This document shows positions 8,329 through 16,958 of a stretch of 64,000 nucleotides of DNA, in pieces (the stretch's first letter is position 1; every line of letters begins with the position of its first letter). The notes beneath the pieces were generated by a model that did no database searches, was not told the DNA's origin, and saw only the letters and a program-made list of their open reading frames with translations. Made by a program: the position numbers and the translations under genes. Source of the DNA: DASVTR01 sp036387475 (lineage in GTDB: Bacteria; Acidobacteriota; Blastocatellia; Pyrinomonadales; Pyrinomonadaceae); assembly GCA_036387475.1 (NCBI GenBank), contig DASVTR010000010.1:62001-126000 (forward strand). The letters run 5' to 3'.

Positions 8329-9366
8329 CTATTCAAACAGCGTCCCCTGAGCGAGGGGTCGGCGGAATGTGCTCTTTCGCTGATGTTCCGCCTCTGCCTG
8401 CTCGGCAGCACGCGGCTTATTCAAACCGAGCCGTCGGCAATGCAACTTGAACAGTTGCTCCGTGACCCGCCACTGGTGGCTTCCGCCGCGCATTCTCTCC
8501 CCGAATTTACTCGTATTGAGCTTGCCTCCGCGCTCTTCCTTTATGTGATTGAGAATGCGCTCGGCTTTCGTCGGCAGCTTCTCTCTTAAGCGTTGTTCGA
8601 AATAGGGAGCGACGCTGCCGGGCAGTCGCAGCATATTCATGAAGGCACACTTTGCGCCCGCCGCTTCTGCTCGTTTCAACAACTCCGGGACGTGCGAGTC
8701 GTTGAGACCGGGGATGACCGGCGCGAGCGCCAGCCCGACTGGTATCCCTGCCGCCGCCAGTTCTGCCATAGCCTTAAAGCGCGCATCGGGCGACGGAGCG
8801 AACGGCTCAAGGGCGCGTGCCGTTTCGTTGTCCCTGAAAGGAATCGAGAAGAAGACAGAAACGGACGCCCGCCTGCTAAGCTCGCTCAAGACATCTATGT
8901 CTCGCCTGATGAGCGCAGATTTGGTGACGATGCCGATTGGATTTCTAAACTCCGCGCAGACCTCCAAACACTGTCTCGTCAATTTGTAATGAGCTTCGAG
9001 CGGGATATAAGGGTCAGAGGTAAAAGAGAAGACTATCTCTGCGCCCTTCCAGGAAGGCTTCATCAATTCCCTGCGCAGGAGTTTCGCCGCATAAATTTTA
9101 ACAACGATCTTACGCTCGAAGTCTGTGCCTGCTCCCCAACCTAAATACTCATGCGTCGGGCGACTGAAGCAGTACGTACAGGCATGAGCGCAGCCGCGAT
9201 AGCAATTGACGGAATAGTCAAAGCCGACATCGGGACTTTGGTTGTGAGTGATGACGGTGCGCGTCTCGGTCTCTTCAAAGACTTCGACTCTGGCTTCCGG
9301 CGGCTCGCCTATCCATTCGATTGTGTGCGAGAGCCAGGGGTTCGGCGGGTTTTCGACGTAACGCAT
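8329..9366 (-). CDS. PA0069 family radical SAM protein
   Basis: A 345-residue radical SAM protein with the cluster-binding CxxxCxxC in YRGCAHACTYCFSR near residue 60, preceded by NQSPDVGFDYSVN. It continues with the PA0069-type segment EYLGWGAGTDFERKIVVK and VFSFTSDPYIPLE. This family is related to spore photoproduct lyase but its reaction is unknown. A short basic C terminus (HRRLGLNKPRAAEQ) may bind nucleic acid; that is only a guess. It is followed by the small LSM-like gene on the same strand, 37 bp upstream of the kinase-side terminator. Confidence 0.88.
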   Translation of the reverse strand: MRYVENPPNPWLSHTIEWIGEPPEARVEVFEETETRTVITHNQSPDVGFDYSVNCYRGCAHACTYCFSRPTHEYLGWGAGTDFERKIVVKIYAAKLLRRELMKPSWKGAEIVFSFTSDPYIPLEAHYKLTRQCLEVCAEFRNPIGIVTKSALIRRDIDVLSELSRRASVSVFFSIPFRDNETARALEPFAPSPDARFKAMAELAAAGIPVGLALAPVIPGLNDSHVPELLKRAEAAGAKCAFMNMLRLPGSVAPYFEQRLREKLPTKAERILNHIKEERGGKLNTSKFGERMRGGSHQWRVTEQLFKLHCRRLGLNKPRAAEQAEAEHQRKSTFRRPLAQGTLFE

Positions 9367-9403
9367 CGGATTAAACCTGCGGGAGCGGTCATCTTTGAAA
9401 AAA

Positions 9404-9622
9404 TTAAGCTTGCGGAGCGCTGCGCGGCTGAACGGCCTCGATGCTGTGCAGGAGCACGAACACAGTGTCGCGGCTCTCGTCGTCGTTCTTCATCGTGAGC
9501 GCGACATAATCGTTGGTAATGTCGCCGACCGTTCCCTCGTAGACGCCGCCCGAACGTGTTTTGACGCTCACCACCTGTCCTCTGTAGCGTCTCAGCAAGT
9601 TTTCTATGTGCTGCATGCCCAT
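9404..9622 (-). CDS. Small Sm/LSM-like protein
   Basis: A 72-residue protein beginning MGMQHIENLLRRYRGQVV, with two short beta-hairpin blocks: VVSVKTRSGGVYEGTVGDI and DYVALTMKNDDESRDTV. The pattern 'G-x-V-x-x-x-T-x-x-G-G-x-Y-x-G-x-V' matches the Sm1 half of LSM-fold proteins, suggesting a small RNA- or ligand-binding beta-barrel. It is not Hfq. The start is chosen at ATG 9622; ATG 9616 (MQHIEN) is equally possible. A longer open frame to 9820 is rejected because it overlaps the glyoxalase-like gene and looks non-coding. Confidence 0.6.
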   Translation of the reverse strand: MGMQHIENLLRRYRGQVVSVKTRSGGVYEGTVGDITNDYVALTMKNDDESRDTVFVLLHSIEAVQPRSAPQA

Positions 9623-9692
9623 TAAGAGTAAGGATGAAGCAGGAAGGAGAAAATGATTTGAGCGTGTGCGTTCAAATTTAATCGCTCGTCTT

Positions 9693-10106
9693 TCATCCGT
9701 TATCCCTCCCGTTGCGTCCTTGTTTCCCTCCTTCCATCTGGCTCTCGTCCCATGTGACGAAGAACAACCTGTATTTGTCGGGGTCTTCGACGGTGATGAA
9801 GCGCCCGCCCCAGCCTTCATCTACGGGCGGCGCAAGCTCAAGCCCGCGCTTCTGCAAACGCGCGTAGTAGGCGTCAACGTCCGTCGCCGTCAAGAAGAAA
9901 TGAACGCCGCGCCCGCGCCTGAGCATCGTCTCCAATTGTTGCACCAGCGTAATTCTCAAGCTTCCGGCGCGCAGCGTCGCCATCGGCGGCTCTGCCTCCG
10001 GGTTGCTGCTCTCGATGTCCAGTCCGAGTTGCTCCTGATAGAACGCAACTGATTCCTCCAGACTATTGACTTCCAGCAAGAGCAGTTCGAGTCCGGTTAA
10101 GAGCAT
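9693..10106 (-). CDS. VOC (glyoxalase/bleomycin resistance) family protein
   Basis: A 137-residue protein with the two beta-alpha-beta-beta-beta modules of the vicinal oxygen chelate fold. It begins LLLEVNSLEESVAFYQEQLGL and has a second module around FFLTATDVDAYYARLQKRGL ending in GGRFITVEDPDKYRLFF. The usual metal ligands are not clearly all present, so catalysis is uncertain. It may be a binding or fosfomycin/lactoylglutathione-like enzyme. It shares the strand with its neighbours but the gaps suggest loose linkage. Confidence 0.8.
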   Translation of the reverse strand: MLLTGLELLLLEVNSLEESVAFYQEQLGLDIESSNPEAEPPMATLRAGSLRITLVQQLETMLRRGRGVHFFLTATDVDAYYARLQKRGLELAPPVDEGWGGRFITVEDPDKYRLFFVTWDESQMEGGKQGRNGRDNG

Positions 10107-10133
10107 TGCGCGCGCCCTGATTTTTTAAGCTTC

Positions 10134-10691
10134 CTAAAGATTGCTTAGAACAAGATAGAGTCCGTATCCGAAGCCTGCGACAGTCAGCCAGAACAAGGCT
10201 TCCTGCACTTTAGTATAGCGTCGCGCGGGGTGCGTCTCCGCAAACGTCCCGCGAATCGCCAGCATCACCGAGTGGGCCATCAGGACACCGGCCACGATGA
10301 CGAACACGGCCAGGATTCCGAGCGGCCAGAGAAAGCGTATCCAATGAGCGCGCACCAGAACCAGCAAAACGACGCCCGCGAAAAGGCAGAGCAGAGCTTC
10401 GACGCTTCGCCCTGAAATAGCATCGGCCTGAGCCGAGGGCGAAGAATAAGTCTGGACGTATTCGTTGATGAACGGCTGCTGCCGCTCTGAGTCGTAAGCG
10501 CTGCGCGTCGCTTCGTCTTTGAGCACGCCGTAAGCTTCGTTGAGCGCCTTCATCTCCTCTTCGTCGCCGCCGCGATCAGGATGATGCTTGATGGCGCGCC
10601 GCTTGTAGAGGCGCTCGATTTCGATGGGCGTGGCGTCTGTTTCCGCTCCCAGTATCGAATAATAATCTTTGCTGTCATCAAAGCGGCTCAT
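10134..10691 (-). CDS. Membrane-anchored J-domain protein
   Basis: A 185-residue protein with an N-terminal J domain (DYYSILGAE, then the DnaK-stimulating HPD in IKHHPDRGG, then LNEAYGVLKDEATR). A short linker follows, then three hydrophobic segments at about residues 90-180 (LLCLFAGVVLLVLV, LWPLGILAVFVIVAGVL, LFWLTVAGFGYGLYLVL). It probably recruits DnaK to the membrane. The start MSRFDDSKDYY at 10691 is preferred. The frame runs on to 10820 but that part lacks family similarity. It is divergent from the GTG-start gene at 10842. Confidence 0.82.
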   Translation of the reverse strand: MSRFDDSKDYYSILGAETDATPIEIERLYKRRAIKHHPDRGGDEEEMKALNEAYGVLKDEATRSAYDSERQQPFINEYVQTYSSPSAQADAISGRSVEALLCLFAGVVLLVLVRAHWIRFLWPLGILAVFVIVAGVLMAHSVMLAIRGTFAETHPARRYTKVQEALFWLTVAGFGYGLYLVLSNL

Positions 10692-10841
10692 CGGCTTCGG
10701 CTGTGATTGTAGTTTTGCATTTTTTAATTTGCAATGCCTATCATCGCCGGGCAGCAAACTATCCGCAAAATTTTCTTGCTGTGATAAGCTCAGCCCAAGA
10801 GCGGCGGGTAGTTTCTTCATTCAATTCGTAAAGGGAAACTA

Positions 10842-11201
10842 GTGGCACAAACCTTTGCTCCGGGCGACGACCTGATTTTCCAACTCGAAAGTGGCTACGG
10901 CCTGTTGCGCGTGCTCGCAATCGAGCCGAGCGAGAGTGGAACTATCTGGCATCTGCTCGCCTACGAAGAGCTATTCCCGGACGTGGAGGCCGCCGAAACG
11001 GCTCTGGCTACGCCCGATTCCCTGCACCCGCGCGTCTCGCACATGGCGCTGACGGATCGCGCTTTTGAAAGAACGCCAGCCGCGCTGCTCGGCAATCGTC
11101 CCGTCGCGGACGAAGAATTGAAGAATTATCGTGAATGGCAGGCGAGCGCTGAAAGAATCGTATCCGACCGCTCAGCGCTGTTGATGTTGGGGATTCGTTA
11201 G
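10842..11201 (+). CDS. Conserved hypothetical protein, 119 aa
   Basis: It starts at GTG 10842 with AAGGGA nine bases upstream. The protein begins MAQTFAPGDDLIFQLESGYGL, then alternates short beta strands (LLRVLAIE, TIWHLLAYE) and ends in an amphipathic helix (WQASAERIVSDRSALL). There is no signal peptide or membrane segment. The beta-rich beginning with 'F-Q-L-E-S-G-Y-G-L-L-R-V' looks like a small barrel. No function is recognised. It lies 29 bp upstream of the M1 peptidase gene, so the two may share a transcript. Confidence 0.65.
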   Translation: MAQTFAPGDDLIFQLESGYGLLRVLAIEPSESGTIWHLLAYEELFPDVEAAETALATPDSLHPRVSHMALTDRAFERTPAALLGNRPVADEELKNYREWQASAERIVSDRSALLMLGIR

Positions 11202-11230
11202 CACCCGGATATTGGCCGGAGAAAACATTG

Positions 11231-12910
11231 ATGAAATTCAGACGAAACCGGAACGCCCTGTTGATAGAGCGCGCTTTACCTCTCTTCCTGTTGCTGCTCA
11301 TAACGGTCGCACCCGTTTGGGCCGAACGACGCGAGCGACGCATAGATGCGTGGAAGCCTGTGAACTACGACATCGCGCTGGTCTTAGACGACCAGTTAAC
11401 GGAAATCAAGAGCGCCCGCACAGACATTACCATCCTCGTCTTAAAAGATTCGCCCGGCACGATTGATCTTGATTTCGGTGAGATGGAAGTCGAGAGCGTT
11501 GCTGTTGGCAGTCAGCCCACTCGCTTCGTGCAGGAGGAGGGCAAGCTCAATGTGCAGCTTGCCTCGCCCGTCAGGAAGGGTCAGAGATTAATTGTCAGTG
11601 TGAAGTATCGAGGGCGACCGAAGGACGGGCTAATCTTCACGCCGGACAAGAACGGAAAACCGTCCGTCACCGGCGACAACTGGCCCGACCGCGTGCATCA
11701 CTGGATACCATGCCTGGATCATCCGTCGGCGAAAGCGACCGCTCGCTTTACAGTGACCGCACCCATGCGCGACCTCGTCGTCGCCAACGGTCAATTGACG
11801 GCGAAGCGCGATAATCCGGACAAGACACGCACCTGGATTTATACCGAAGGCGTGCCGATTCCGCCTTACTGCATGGTGATTGCGGTCGGCGAGTTTGCGC
11901 TCATAGAGCCGCAGCAGCCCGCGCTCACCCCGCTCTCTTATTATGTACCGCAGTCCGACCGACAGTTTGCGCAACAAGGCTTTGCGCCCGCCGCACCCAG
12001 TCTGGAATTGTTCAGCACAGTAGTCGCGCCTTACCCTTATGAAAAGTTGGCGCTCATCGTCGGCGCGACACGCTTTGGCGGAATGGAAAACTCCAGCGCC
12101 ATCGTCTTCGGCAGCACTCTCTTTGATGCGCGCGAAGGCGTGCAGCCGATGAGCCGTAGATTCAACATCCGTCGCGGCATCGAAGAAGTCGTCGCACACG
12201 AAATCGCGCATCAGTGGTTTGGCGATTCCGTCACCGAAGCAACGTGGTCTGACCTCTGGCTGAGCGAAGGCTTCGCCACTTATTTCGCAGGACTCTTTGT
12301 CGAACGCTATGAAGGGCAGGAGACTTTCCGCGAGTATATGAAGCGCCAATCGGACGATTACTTCGCTTACGAAAAGAAACGCCGTGCGCCCATCTTCGAT
12401 CCCGACACGGAAGACTTAAACAAGCTGCTCAACGCCAACAATTATGAGAAAGGAGCTTGGGTGCTGCATATGCTGCGCAGTATGCTCGGCGACGAAGCAT
12501 TCTTTCGCGGCGTCCGCAATTATTACCTGGCTCACCGCAACTCTACGGCGACGACCGAAGATTTACGCGCCGCTTTGGAAAAATCCGGCGGCACGAACCT
12601 CCGCGCTTTCTTCAAGCGATGGATTTACGAGAGCGGGCATCCGGTTTACGCACCCACTTGGACATGGCGACGGATGGGCAGGAGAGGCGGAGTCTTAACC
12701 ATCAGGCTGCGGCAAACACAAGCGGGCGCGCAATTCCCCAATCCGCTGCCAATTGAAATCCTGCTGCCGAATAGCAAGACACGAACAATAGTTAAGCCGA
12801 CAGGCAAAGCAACCGTCAAGCGCATCCCGCTCGCGCAGCGCCCGGTTAACGTTCGCTTCGACCCCGATGCAACTATCCTGAGTGAAATGGTTTTACCAGT
12901 TTCGCCTTAA
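11231..12910 (+). CDS. Exported M1 family aminopeptidase
   Basis: A 559-residue zinc peptidase with an N-terminal signal (LFLLLLITVAPVWA). The M1 N-terminal beta domain is followed by the exopeptidase loop GGMENSSAIVFG, the zinc site HEIAHQWFGD starting at His323, and the third ligand in LWLSEGFATYFAG. It ends in a short beta domain without the helical C-terminal domain of large M1 enzymes. GGAGAAAA precedes ATG 11231; the TTG just before it is an alternative. It belongs to the same family as the first peptidase of the window but only distantly, so this is not a recent duplication. Confidence 0.9.
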   Translation: MKFRRNRNALLIERALPLFLLLLITVAPVWAERRERRIDAWKPVNYDIALVLDDQLTEIKSARTDITILVLKDSPGTIDLDFGEMEVESVAVGSQPTRFVQEEGKLNVQLASPVRKGQRLIVSVKYRGRPKDGLIFTPDKNGKPSVTGDNWPDRVHHWIPCLDHPSAKATARFTVTAPMRDLVVANGQLTAKRDNPDKTRTWIYTEGVPIPPYCMVIAVGEFALIEPQQPALTPLSYYVPQSDRQFAQQGFAPAAPSLELFSTVVAPYPYEKLALIVGATRFGGMENSSAIVFGSTLFDAREGVQPMSRRFNIRRGIEEVVAHEIAHQWFGDSVTEATWSDLWLSEGFATYFAGLFVERYEGQETFREYMKRQSDDYFAYEKKRRAPIFDPDTEDLNKLLNANNYEKGAWVLHMLRSMLGDEAFFRGVRNYYLAHRNSTATTEDLRAALEKSGGTNLRAFFKRWIYESGHPVYAPTWTWRRMGRRGGVLTIRLRQTQAGAQFPNPLPIEILLPNSKTRTIVKPTGKATVKRIPLAQRPVNVRFDPDATILSEMVLPVSP

Positions 12911-13032
12911 TTATCATCACTCATTAGTCTGCGGACGCGTAGAGTTCCCTTCCAGCATGACTTATCCGCCGGAGATAGGCGCGCTCGAAAAGAAAAGCAT
13001 GTAGCCCCATACACAGCAAAGGAATTAAAAAG

Positions 13033-14931
13033 ATGAAAGAGAAACTAAAGCAATACATTCCCTCAGTCTTGCCGGTGTTTTTTTCAATTCTCCTTTTCGT
13101 AGCTCCTTCACAGTCACAATCCAGAATAGAGAGCGGCTCTTCAGACGGCACGCCGGAGACCATCCTGATTGGCACGTTGAGCGCTGACAGCACCACGATT
13201 GCGGTGGTCAGTACCGCTGATTTCCCGGAATCAGGCGTGCTCAAGATTGACGAAGAGGTCATCCATTATCTTTCAAAAAGCGGCACAGAGTTTAAGGGCT
13301 GCACGCGCGGCGCAACCGAAACAATCGCGGCTTCACATGGGAATAACGCAACGGTCAGGCTGGTAAAAAACTCTACGGCGCAGGCCGGGGTCAGTCAGGC
13401 CGGAATCAGCGAGATTGGCACGGTGACAATTGCCGCTGATGCAGATGCAAACGGTTTGGGCAGCGTTGAGTTTCAAACTAGAAAGCTATCTCGCCTTAGT
13501 ATCGGTAACGCCGGAGGATTGGGCGTCGGGGTTCCAGGCGATTATGGCACTCCGTACAATAAGGCGTTGCTGAGCTTCAAGGGCTTCGAGACCAAACATT
13601 ACACTATCTGGAAGGCCTGGAGCAGCGACCCGAACGCTCCGACGGCGGCAAACTTTTCGTTCTATGGCAACATTGGGCCAAACCCTACAGGAAAGCGAGG
13701 GATGCAGGGCTACTACATGGGCACAAACGCGGGCCGTAGCGGCCCTGAGTTTCCGAACGAGGGCCAGTTTCTTGACGGCTGGGAGACTTACTGGACAGGA
13801 GGCCCGGACGCTCCTGCACAGGAGCGCTGGACTTATATTAGAGGTGCTGCTGGAACGAGCGCGCAGCGTGTGATGTTCTACTATTCTCCATTGAATAATC
13901 CGGAGCGCACCACCCTCGAATGGGCTTTAAATCAGATTAACTTTGAAGACTGGACGAACCGGCGCACGTGGATGGTCTTTACGCCCGGCAAAGTCGCGCT
14001 TCTCACGACGCCCGAAGCGCCAAATCCGCAGATCGTCACAGACTCGGCCTCGCCGCTCATCTACAAGGGAACGCAGTCCTATCCTTTCGTTAATGGCAGC
14101 GGCGAAACGGAAATCAGCAGAGACACGCAGGTCGTTCGCTTCATGTCAAAGCATGACGCGATCAACCCCAGCACGGACTATCAATTTGTGCTCGGTGCGG
14201 GCAACAATCGTCCCGGACTACGCTTTAATGTGAACGGAGGGCGCGGCTGGGAGTACAGCAATGACGGCACGACCTACGTTAAGTTTTCCGATGCGACGAA
14301 GGGCTTGTACCGCCAGTCTTATACCTTAGCGGCGGCGGCGGGAAGCTTTACGATGCTCGGTACGGCTGGCCCAAACGGGTCGGGCGAAACGCCGCTCGCC
14401 TTTACCGTGACCATCGCCGAGAATAATAACGCGAGCGCCATCGCCGCGCGCGTTTATCATGTGCTGCTTCCGCTGTATGGAACACAGAACGTCTGGAAAG
14501 AGGTGCTGCCGACATCCGCTGCGATAGGCAATGGAACAGACACAAGCCTCAAGTTGGACGTGAAAACGGATGCTGCTGACGGGCTGACGAAGCTTCGCCT
14601 GCGGAGAAGTTCGACCGTTACGCGCGCTTCAGCGGTTTATGCAGACGTACAGGTCTTTGACCGCACCGGCGCTTATACCATCTCGACCCAAACCGGAACG
14701 GGAGCAACCGTAGCAGACCAACTGCAAACGCTCAGCGCTTCAACGAGGGTGCAAACCATCCTGGTTGACTATGGAGACGGCGTCATTGATACGAAGGGCG
14801 CAGGTTCGCCGGAGGGCGTAGTGACAGCCTCGCGCGGCTCGACGTATCGCCGGACGGACTGCAACCAGACGACGAACTGCTTTTACGTTAAAACCTCTGG
14901 AACGGGAAATACAGGTTGGACGGCGAAGTAA
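13033..14931 (+). CDS. Secreted protein with phage tail-like terminal motifs
   Basis: A 632-residue protein with a Sec signal (VLPVFFSILLFVAPSQS), starting at ATG 13033 with AAAGGA upstream. After the signal comes a segment FPESGVLKIDEEVIHY and FKGCTRGATETIAASHG. From memory this resembles a module common in phage tail and baseplate proteins (…GCTRGxxGTTAASH…). The far C terminus, GVVTASRGSTYRRTD to YVKTSGTGNTGWTAK, resembles the end of many phage tail-spike proteins. The middle is beta-rich, Gly/Thr/Asn-rich and of unknown fold. There are no phage genes nearby. It may be a secreted surface or fibre protein; no enzymatic motif is seen. Confidence 0.75.
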   Translation: MKEKLKQYIPSVLPVFFSILLFVAPSQSQSRIESGSSDGTPETILIGTLSADSTTIAVVSTADFPESGVLKIDEEVIHYLSKSGTEFKGCTRGATETIAASHGNNATVRLVKNSTAQAGVSQAGISEIGTVTIAADADANGLGSVEFQTRKLSRLSIGNAGGLGVGVPGDYGTPYNKALLSFKGFETKHYTIWKAWSSDPNAPTAANFSFYGNIGPNPTGKRGMQGYYMGTNAGRSGPEFPNEGQFLDGWETYWTGGPDAPAQERWTYIRGAAGTSAQRVMFYYSPLNNPERTTLEWALNQINFEDWTNRRTWMVFTPGKVALLTTPEAPNPQIVTDSASPLIYKGTQSYPFVNGSGETEISRDTQVVRFMSKHDAINPSTDYQFVLGAGNNRPGLRFNVNGGRGWEYSNDGTTYVKFSDATKGLYRQSYTLAAAAGSFTMLGTAGPNGSGETPLAFTVTIAENNNASAIAARVYHVLLPLYGTQNVWKEVLPTSAAIGNGTDTSLKLDVKTDAADGLTKLRLRRSSTVTRASAVYADVQVFDRTGAYTISTQTGTGATVADQLQTLSASTRVQTILVDYGDGVIDTKGAGSPEGVVTASRGSTYRRTDCNQTTNCFYVKTSGTGNTGWTAK

Positions 14932-15004
14932 TCACCCGCATTGAAACCTGTCATGCTTTAACTTCTGGGACTACTGCGGACACAGATAAGGCGAGGTCTG
15001 GCAC

Positions 15005-15391
15005 ATGAATCGATTTTGGAGAATTCAAAATGAGTTTGGCACCAGTGCCTTGATCCGCACGTCTGTGCTGTTGGTAGGTCTTTTCGGAATGGCCCTTTTT
15101 GATTATTTTGCCTTTTCAAGTATTAGGGCTACCCTCATCGCCAGTATCGGACTGTTGCTGGGGTACTTGTTCAAGCGGAAGATCGGTCAAGGAGCAGAAC
15201 ACTACCCTCGTGTTCTTGCCGTTGGCCTCTTCGTATATCCAATCATTCTGCTTCTCGGCGACCAACTCGGAATCGGGAATGGCGCGAAGCTTGCCATCAT
15301 TACCGTGACGACGGTCGTTATCTTCAACCTGCAATTCTGGTCGCTCTCAGACCCATCAATAGTGAATGCAGAGCGGGATGTTCAGGAGTAG
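15005..15391 (+). CDS. Small membrane protein, 128 aa
   Basis: A protein with four hydrophobic segments: SVLLVGLFGMALFDYFAF, IRATLIASIGLLLGYLF, VLAVGLFVYPIILLLG and LAIITVTTVVIFNLQFW. There is a single polar loop with RKIGQGAEHYPR. It starts at ATG 15005 with GAGGTC upstream. No family is recognised. It lies 73 bp after the secreted tail-like protein on the same strand and may be cotranscribed, which would be the only clue to function. Confidence 0.6.
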   Translation: MNRFWRIQNEFGTSALIRTSVLLVGLFGMALFDYFAFSSIRATLIASIGLLLGYLFKRKIGQGAEHYPRVLAVGLFVYPIILLLGDQLGIGNGAKLAIITVTTVVIFNLQFWSLSDPSIVNAERDVQE

Positions 15392-15495
15392 GCGATTCCT
15401 CCAAGGGCGGCCGACGAGCGCACCAGCGCAGCCGTCGAATCCATCTTCAGCCGAGAAAGTCCCCACAAGTTCCCCACCGATACCTCAGACACGAA

Positions 15496-15541
15496 AAGGC
15501 CGGTAGCTCTCAATAGTTGACGTTCAACAGCTACCGGCCTT
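15496..15541 (-). terminator. Terminator downstream of tRNA-Pro
   Basis: A perfect 13-bp inverted repeat, AAGGCCGGTAGCT and its complement, encloses a second small palindrome GTTGACGTTCAAC. Read on the minus strand it is followed by TTTTCGTG. It lies ten bases beyond the tRNA-Pro 3' end, as expected for a tRNA transcript terminator. Confidence 0.75.
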
Positions 15542-15550
15542 CCAGTGAAA

Positions 15551-15624
15551 TCGGGGCGAGAGGATTTGAACCTCCGACCTTTCGGTCCCGAACCGAACGC
15601 GCTACCAGGCTGCGCTACGCCCCG
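15551..15624 (-). tRNA. tRNA-Pro (anticodon CGG)
   Basis: A full cloverleaf can be folded. The acceptor is CGGGGCG/CGCCCCG with discriminator A, the D arm GCGC/GCGC with AGCCTGGTA, the anticodon stem TTCGG/CCGAA around loop TTCGGGA (anticodon CGG) and the T arm GGAGG/CCTCT with TTCAAAT. The CCA end is not encoded. It is followed on the minus strand by a strong terminator and preceded by the AT-rich nuclease-like gene. Confidence 0.95.
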
Positions 15625-15653
15625 TTAATATCACCAGATAAAATCCTTTGCAT

Positions 15654-16037
15654 TCAAAACGCCTTTGCTTTGACCGTTCTTAGATGGTTCAATACGAACG
15701 GTAAAACTCGCGCGTTCACAAAAAATTCAGCTTCAAATCTTAAGACCGCATCTATCTGAGGGATATAAACTAGCAGAGCATCTACTTCACTTGCGCAGTA
15801 TCTCCTGCGCAATTTACGGCCTTCCCAACTTTTCAAATTAACTTTAACGCTACCCTGACTGTGGGGCGCTTTACCACCTGCATACTTGACCTGAACCCGC
15901 TCTAGTTTCTGACTATCATCAAGGATAAAATCATATCTGGAAGCAATCAGGGGCTTGCTTAACACGACACCCTTTTCAAGGGCGCGGAGCATTACTTTAA
16001 TGTGAGCAATCTCGCCTTTCTGATGAGTACTGTGCAT
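15654..16037 (-). CDS. PD-(D/E)XK nuclease-like protein beside tRNA-Pro
   Basis: A 127-residue protein matching, from memory, the group I intron-associated PD-(D/E)XK endonuclease family (PF11645). Features are GEIAHIKVMLRALEKGVVLS at the start, catalytic Asp in SRYDFIL, and RVQVKYAGG carrying the Q-x-K of the active site. The base composition is more AT-rich than the surroundings, it lies immediately upstream of tRNA-Pro, and it lacks operon partners. This is consistent with a horizontally acquired gene. Neither an intron nor an integrase is visible, so its host element may be lost. It could instead be a stand-alone Holliday-junction-type or defence nuclease. Confidence 0.65.
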   Translation of the reverse strand: MHSTHQKGEIAHIKVMLRALEKGVVLSKPLIASRYDFILDDSQKLERVQVKYAGGKAPHSQGSVKVNLKSWEGRKLRRRYCASEVDALLVYIPQIDAVLRFEAEFFVNARVLPFVLNHLRTVKAKAF

Positions 16038-16210
16038 GGCTTGACTACTTAAACCTTATTGGATTGCGCTCCACTCTAATTACGAGCGAAACCCATTTCC
16101 AATAAATATAATGCTCGGGCAAATTCGATTTTTCAAAAAACGTTTAGCGCCACGCCCCTACAAGTGTTTAGCTAAGGCATCTTAAGTGAGCCGACACGGC
16201 ATGTCAAACC

Positions 16211-16879
16211 TTAGGCCGATTCGGAGCGCGCGACGCGCGCCTTCTCGCGTCTTGATTTAATAAACTCGACGGCAATCGGTATCAGCGACAGTGCGACGAC
16301 GATGATGACGACCCATTCGATGTGCTTGTCCAGATCAATTCCAAAGCGGCTCTTGAGCGTGCTGCCTAAAAAGTATCCGGCGAGAATCATGCTGAAGACC
16401 CAGAGGAAGCCTCCGACCACGTTGAAGATGACGAAGCGGCGATAAGGCATCTTGGCTGCTCCGGCGACAATGGGAGCAAAGGTACGCACAATGGGTACGA
16501 AGCGGGCGATGATGATAGTTTTGCCACCGTACTTATCGTAAAACTCATTGGCCTTCTGCAAATGGCTCGGCTTGAAGAAGAGCGATTTCTGTCGTGTGAA
16601 GATACGTTGGCCCATCTTGAGGCCAGTGTAATATCCGACGGCATCGCCAACGACGGCGGCGACGAAGAGCGTAATGAGCAGAATGAAAACGTTGAGGTCA
16701 CCCTTGGCGGCGAAGAGTCCGGCGACGACGAGCAGCGAATCGCCGGGCAGGAAAAAACCTGCCGCTAATCCCGTTTCAGCAAAGACAACGAAAATCAGAA
16801 CCAGATAGCCCGCACCTGCTATCGTGTTCGGATTCAGATAGTGCTTGATTTGCTGTATGAGTTCGCTAAGAGATTCCAT
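16211..16879 (-). CDS. DedA family membrane protein
   Basis: A 222-residue SNARE-associated/DedA (VTT) family protein. Typical family blocks are FAETGLAAGFFLPGDSLL, GDAVGYYTGLKMGQRIF and the re-entrant-loop motif KTIIIARFVPIVRTFAPIVAG. The family members act in undecaprenyl-phosphate and phospholipid recycling or proton-coupled transport. The start at ATG 16879 (MESLSELIQQ) is preferred. Upstream codons belong to the 7-bp repeat at 16886. The C-terminal cytosolic end is basic (KSRREKARVARSE). Confidence 0.88.
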   Translation of the reverse strand: MESLSELIQQIKHYLNPNTIAGAGYLVLIFVVFAETGLAAGFFLPGDSLLVVAGLFAAKGDLNVFILLITLFVAAVVGDAVGYYTGLKMGQRIFTRQKSLFFKPSHLQKANEFYDKYGGKTIIIARFVPIVRTFAPIVAGAAKMPYRRFVIFNVVGGFLWVFSMILAGYFLGSTLKSRFGIDLDKHIEWVVIIVVALSLIPIAVEFIKSRREKARVARSESA

Positions 16880-16885
16880 AAAAAA

Positions 16886-16958
16886 GAGGTCAGAGGCCAA
16901 AGGTCAGAGGTTAGTTCGTTGGTCTATAACTGACCTCTAACCTCTGGCCTCTAGCCTC
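16886..16958. repeat. Inverted repeat with 7-bp units (GAGGTCA type)
   Basis: The left arm 16886-16913 is four 7-bp units (gaggtca, gaggcca, aaggtca, gaggtta). The right arm 16931-16958 is four complementary units (tgacctc, taacctc, tggcctc, tagcctc). The right arm runs over the pcm stop codon. It lies between pcm and dedA and could form a long hairpin in the transcript. Confidence 0.85.

Noticed and set aside
15405..16210. Genomic island integrated at tRNA-Pro
   Set aside because: No integrase gene, no repeated tRNA 3' end found on the other side, and only one unusual gene. Kept only as a possible remnant in the findings.
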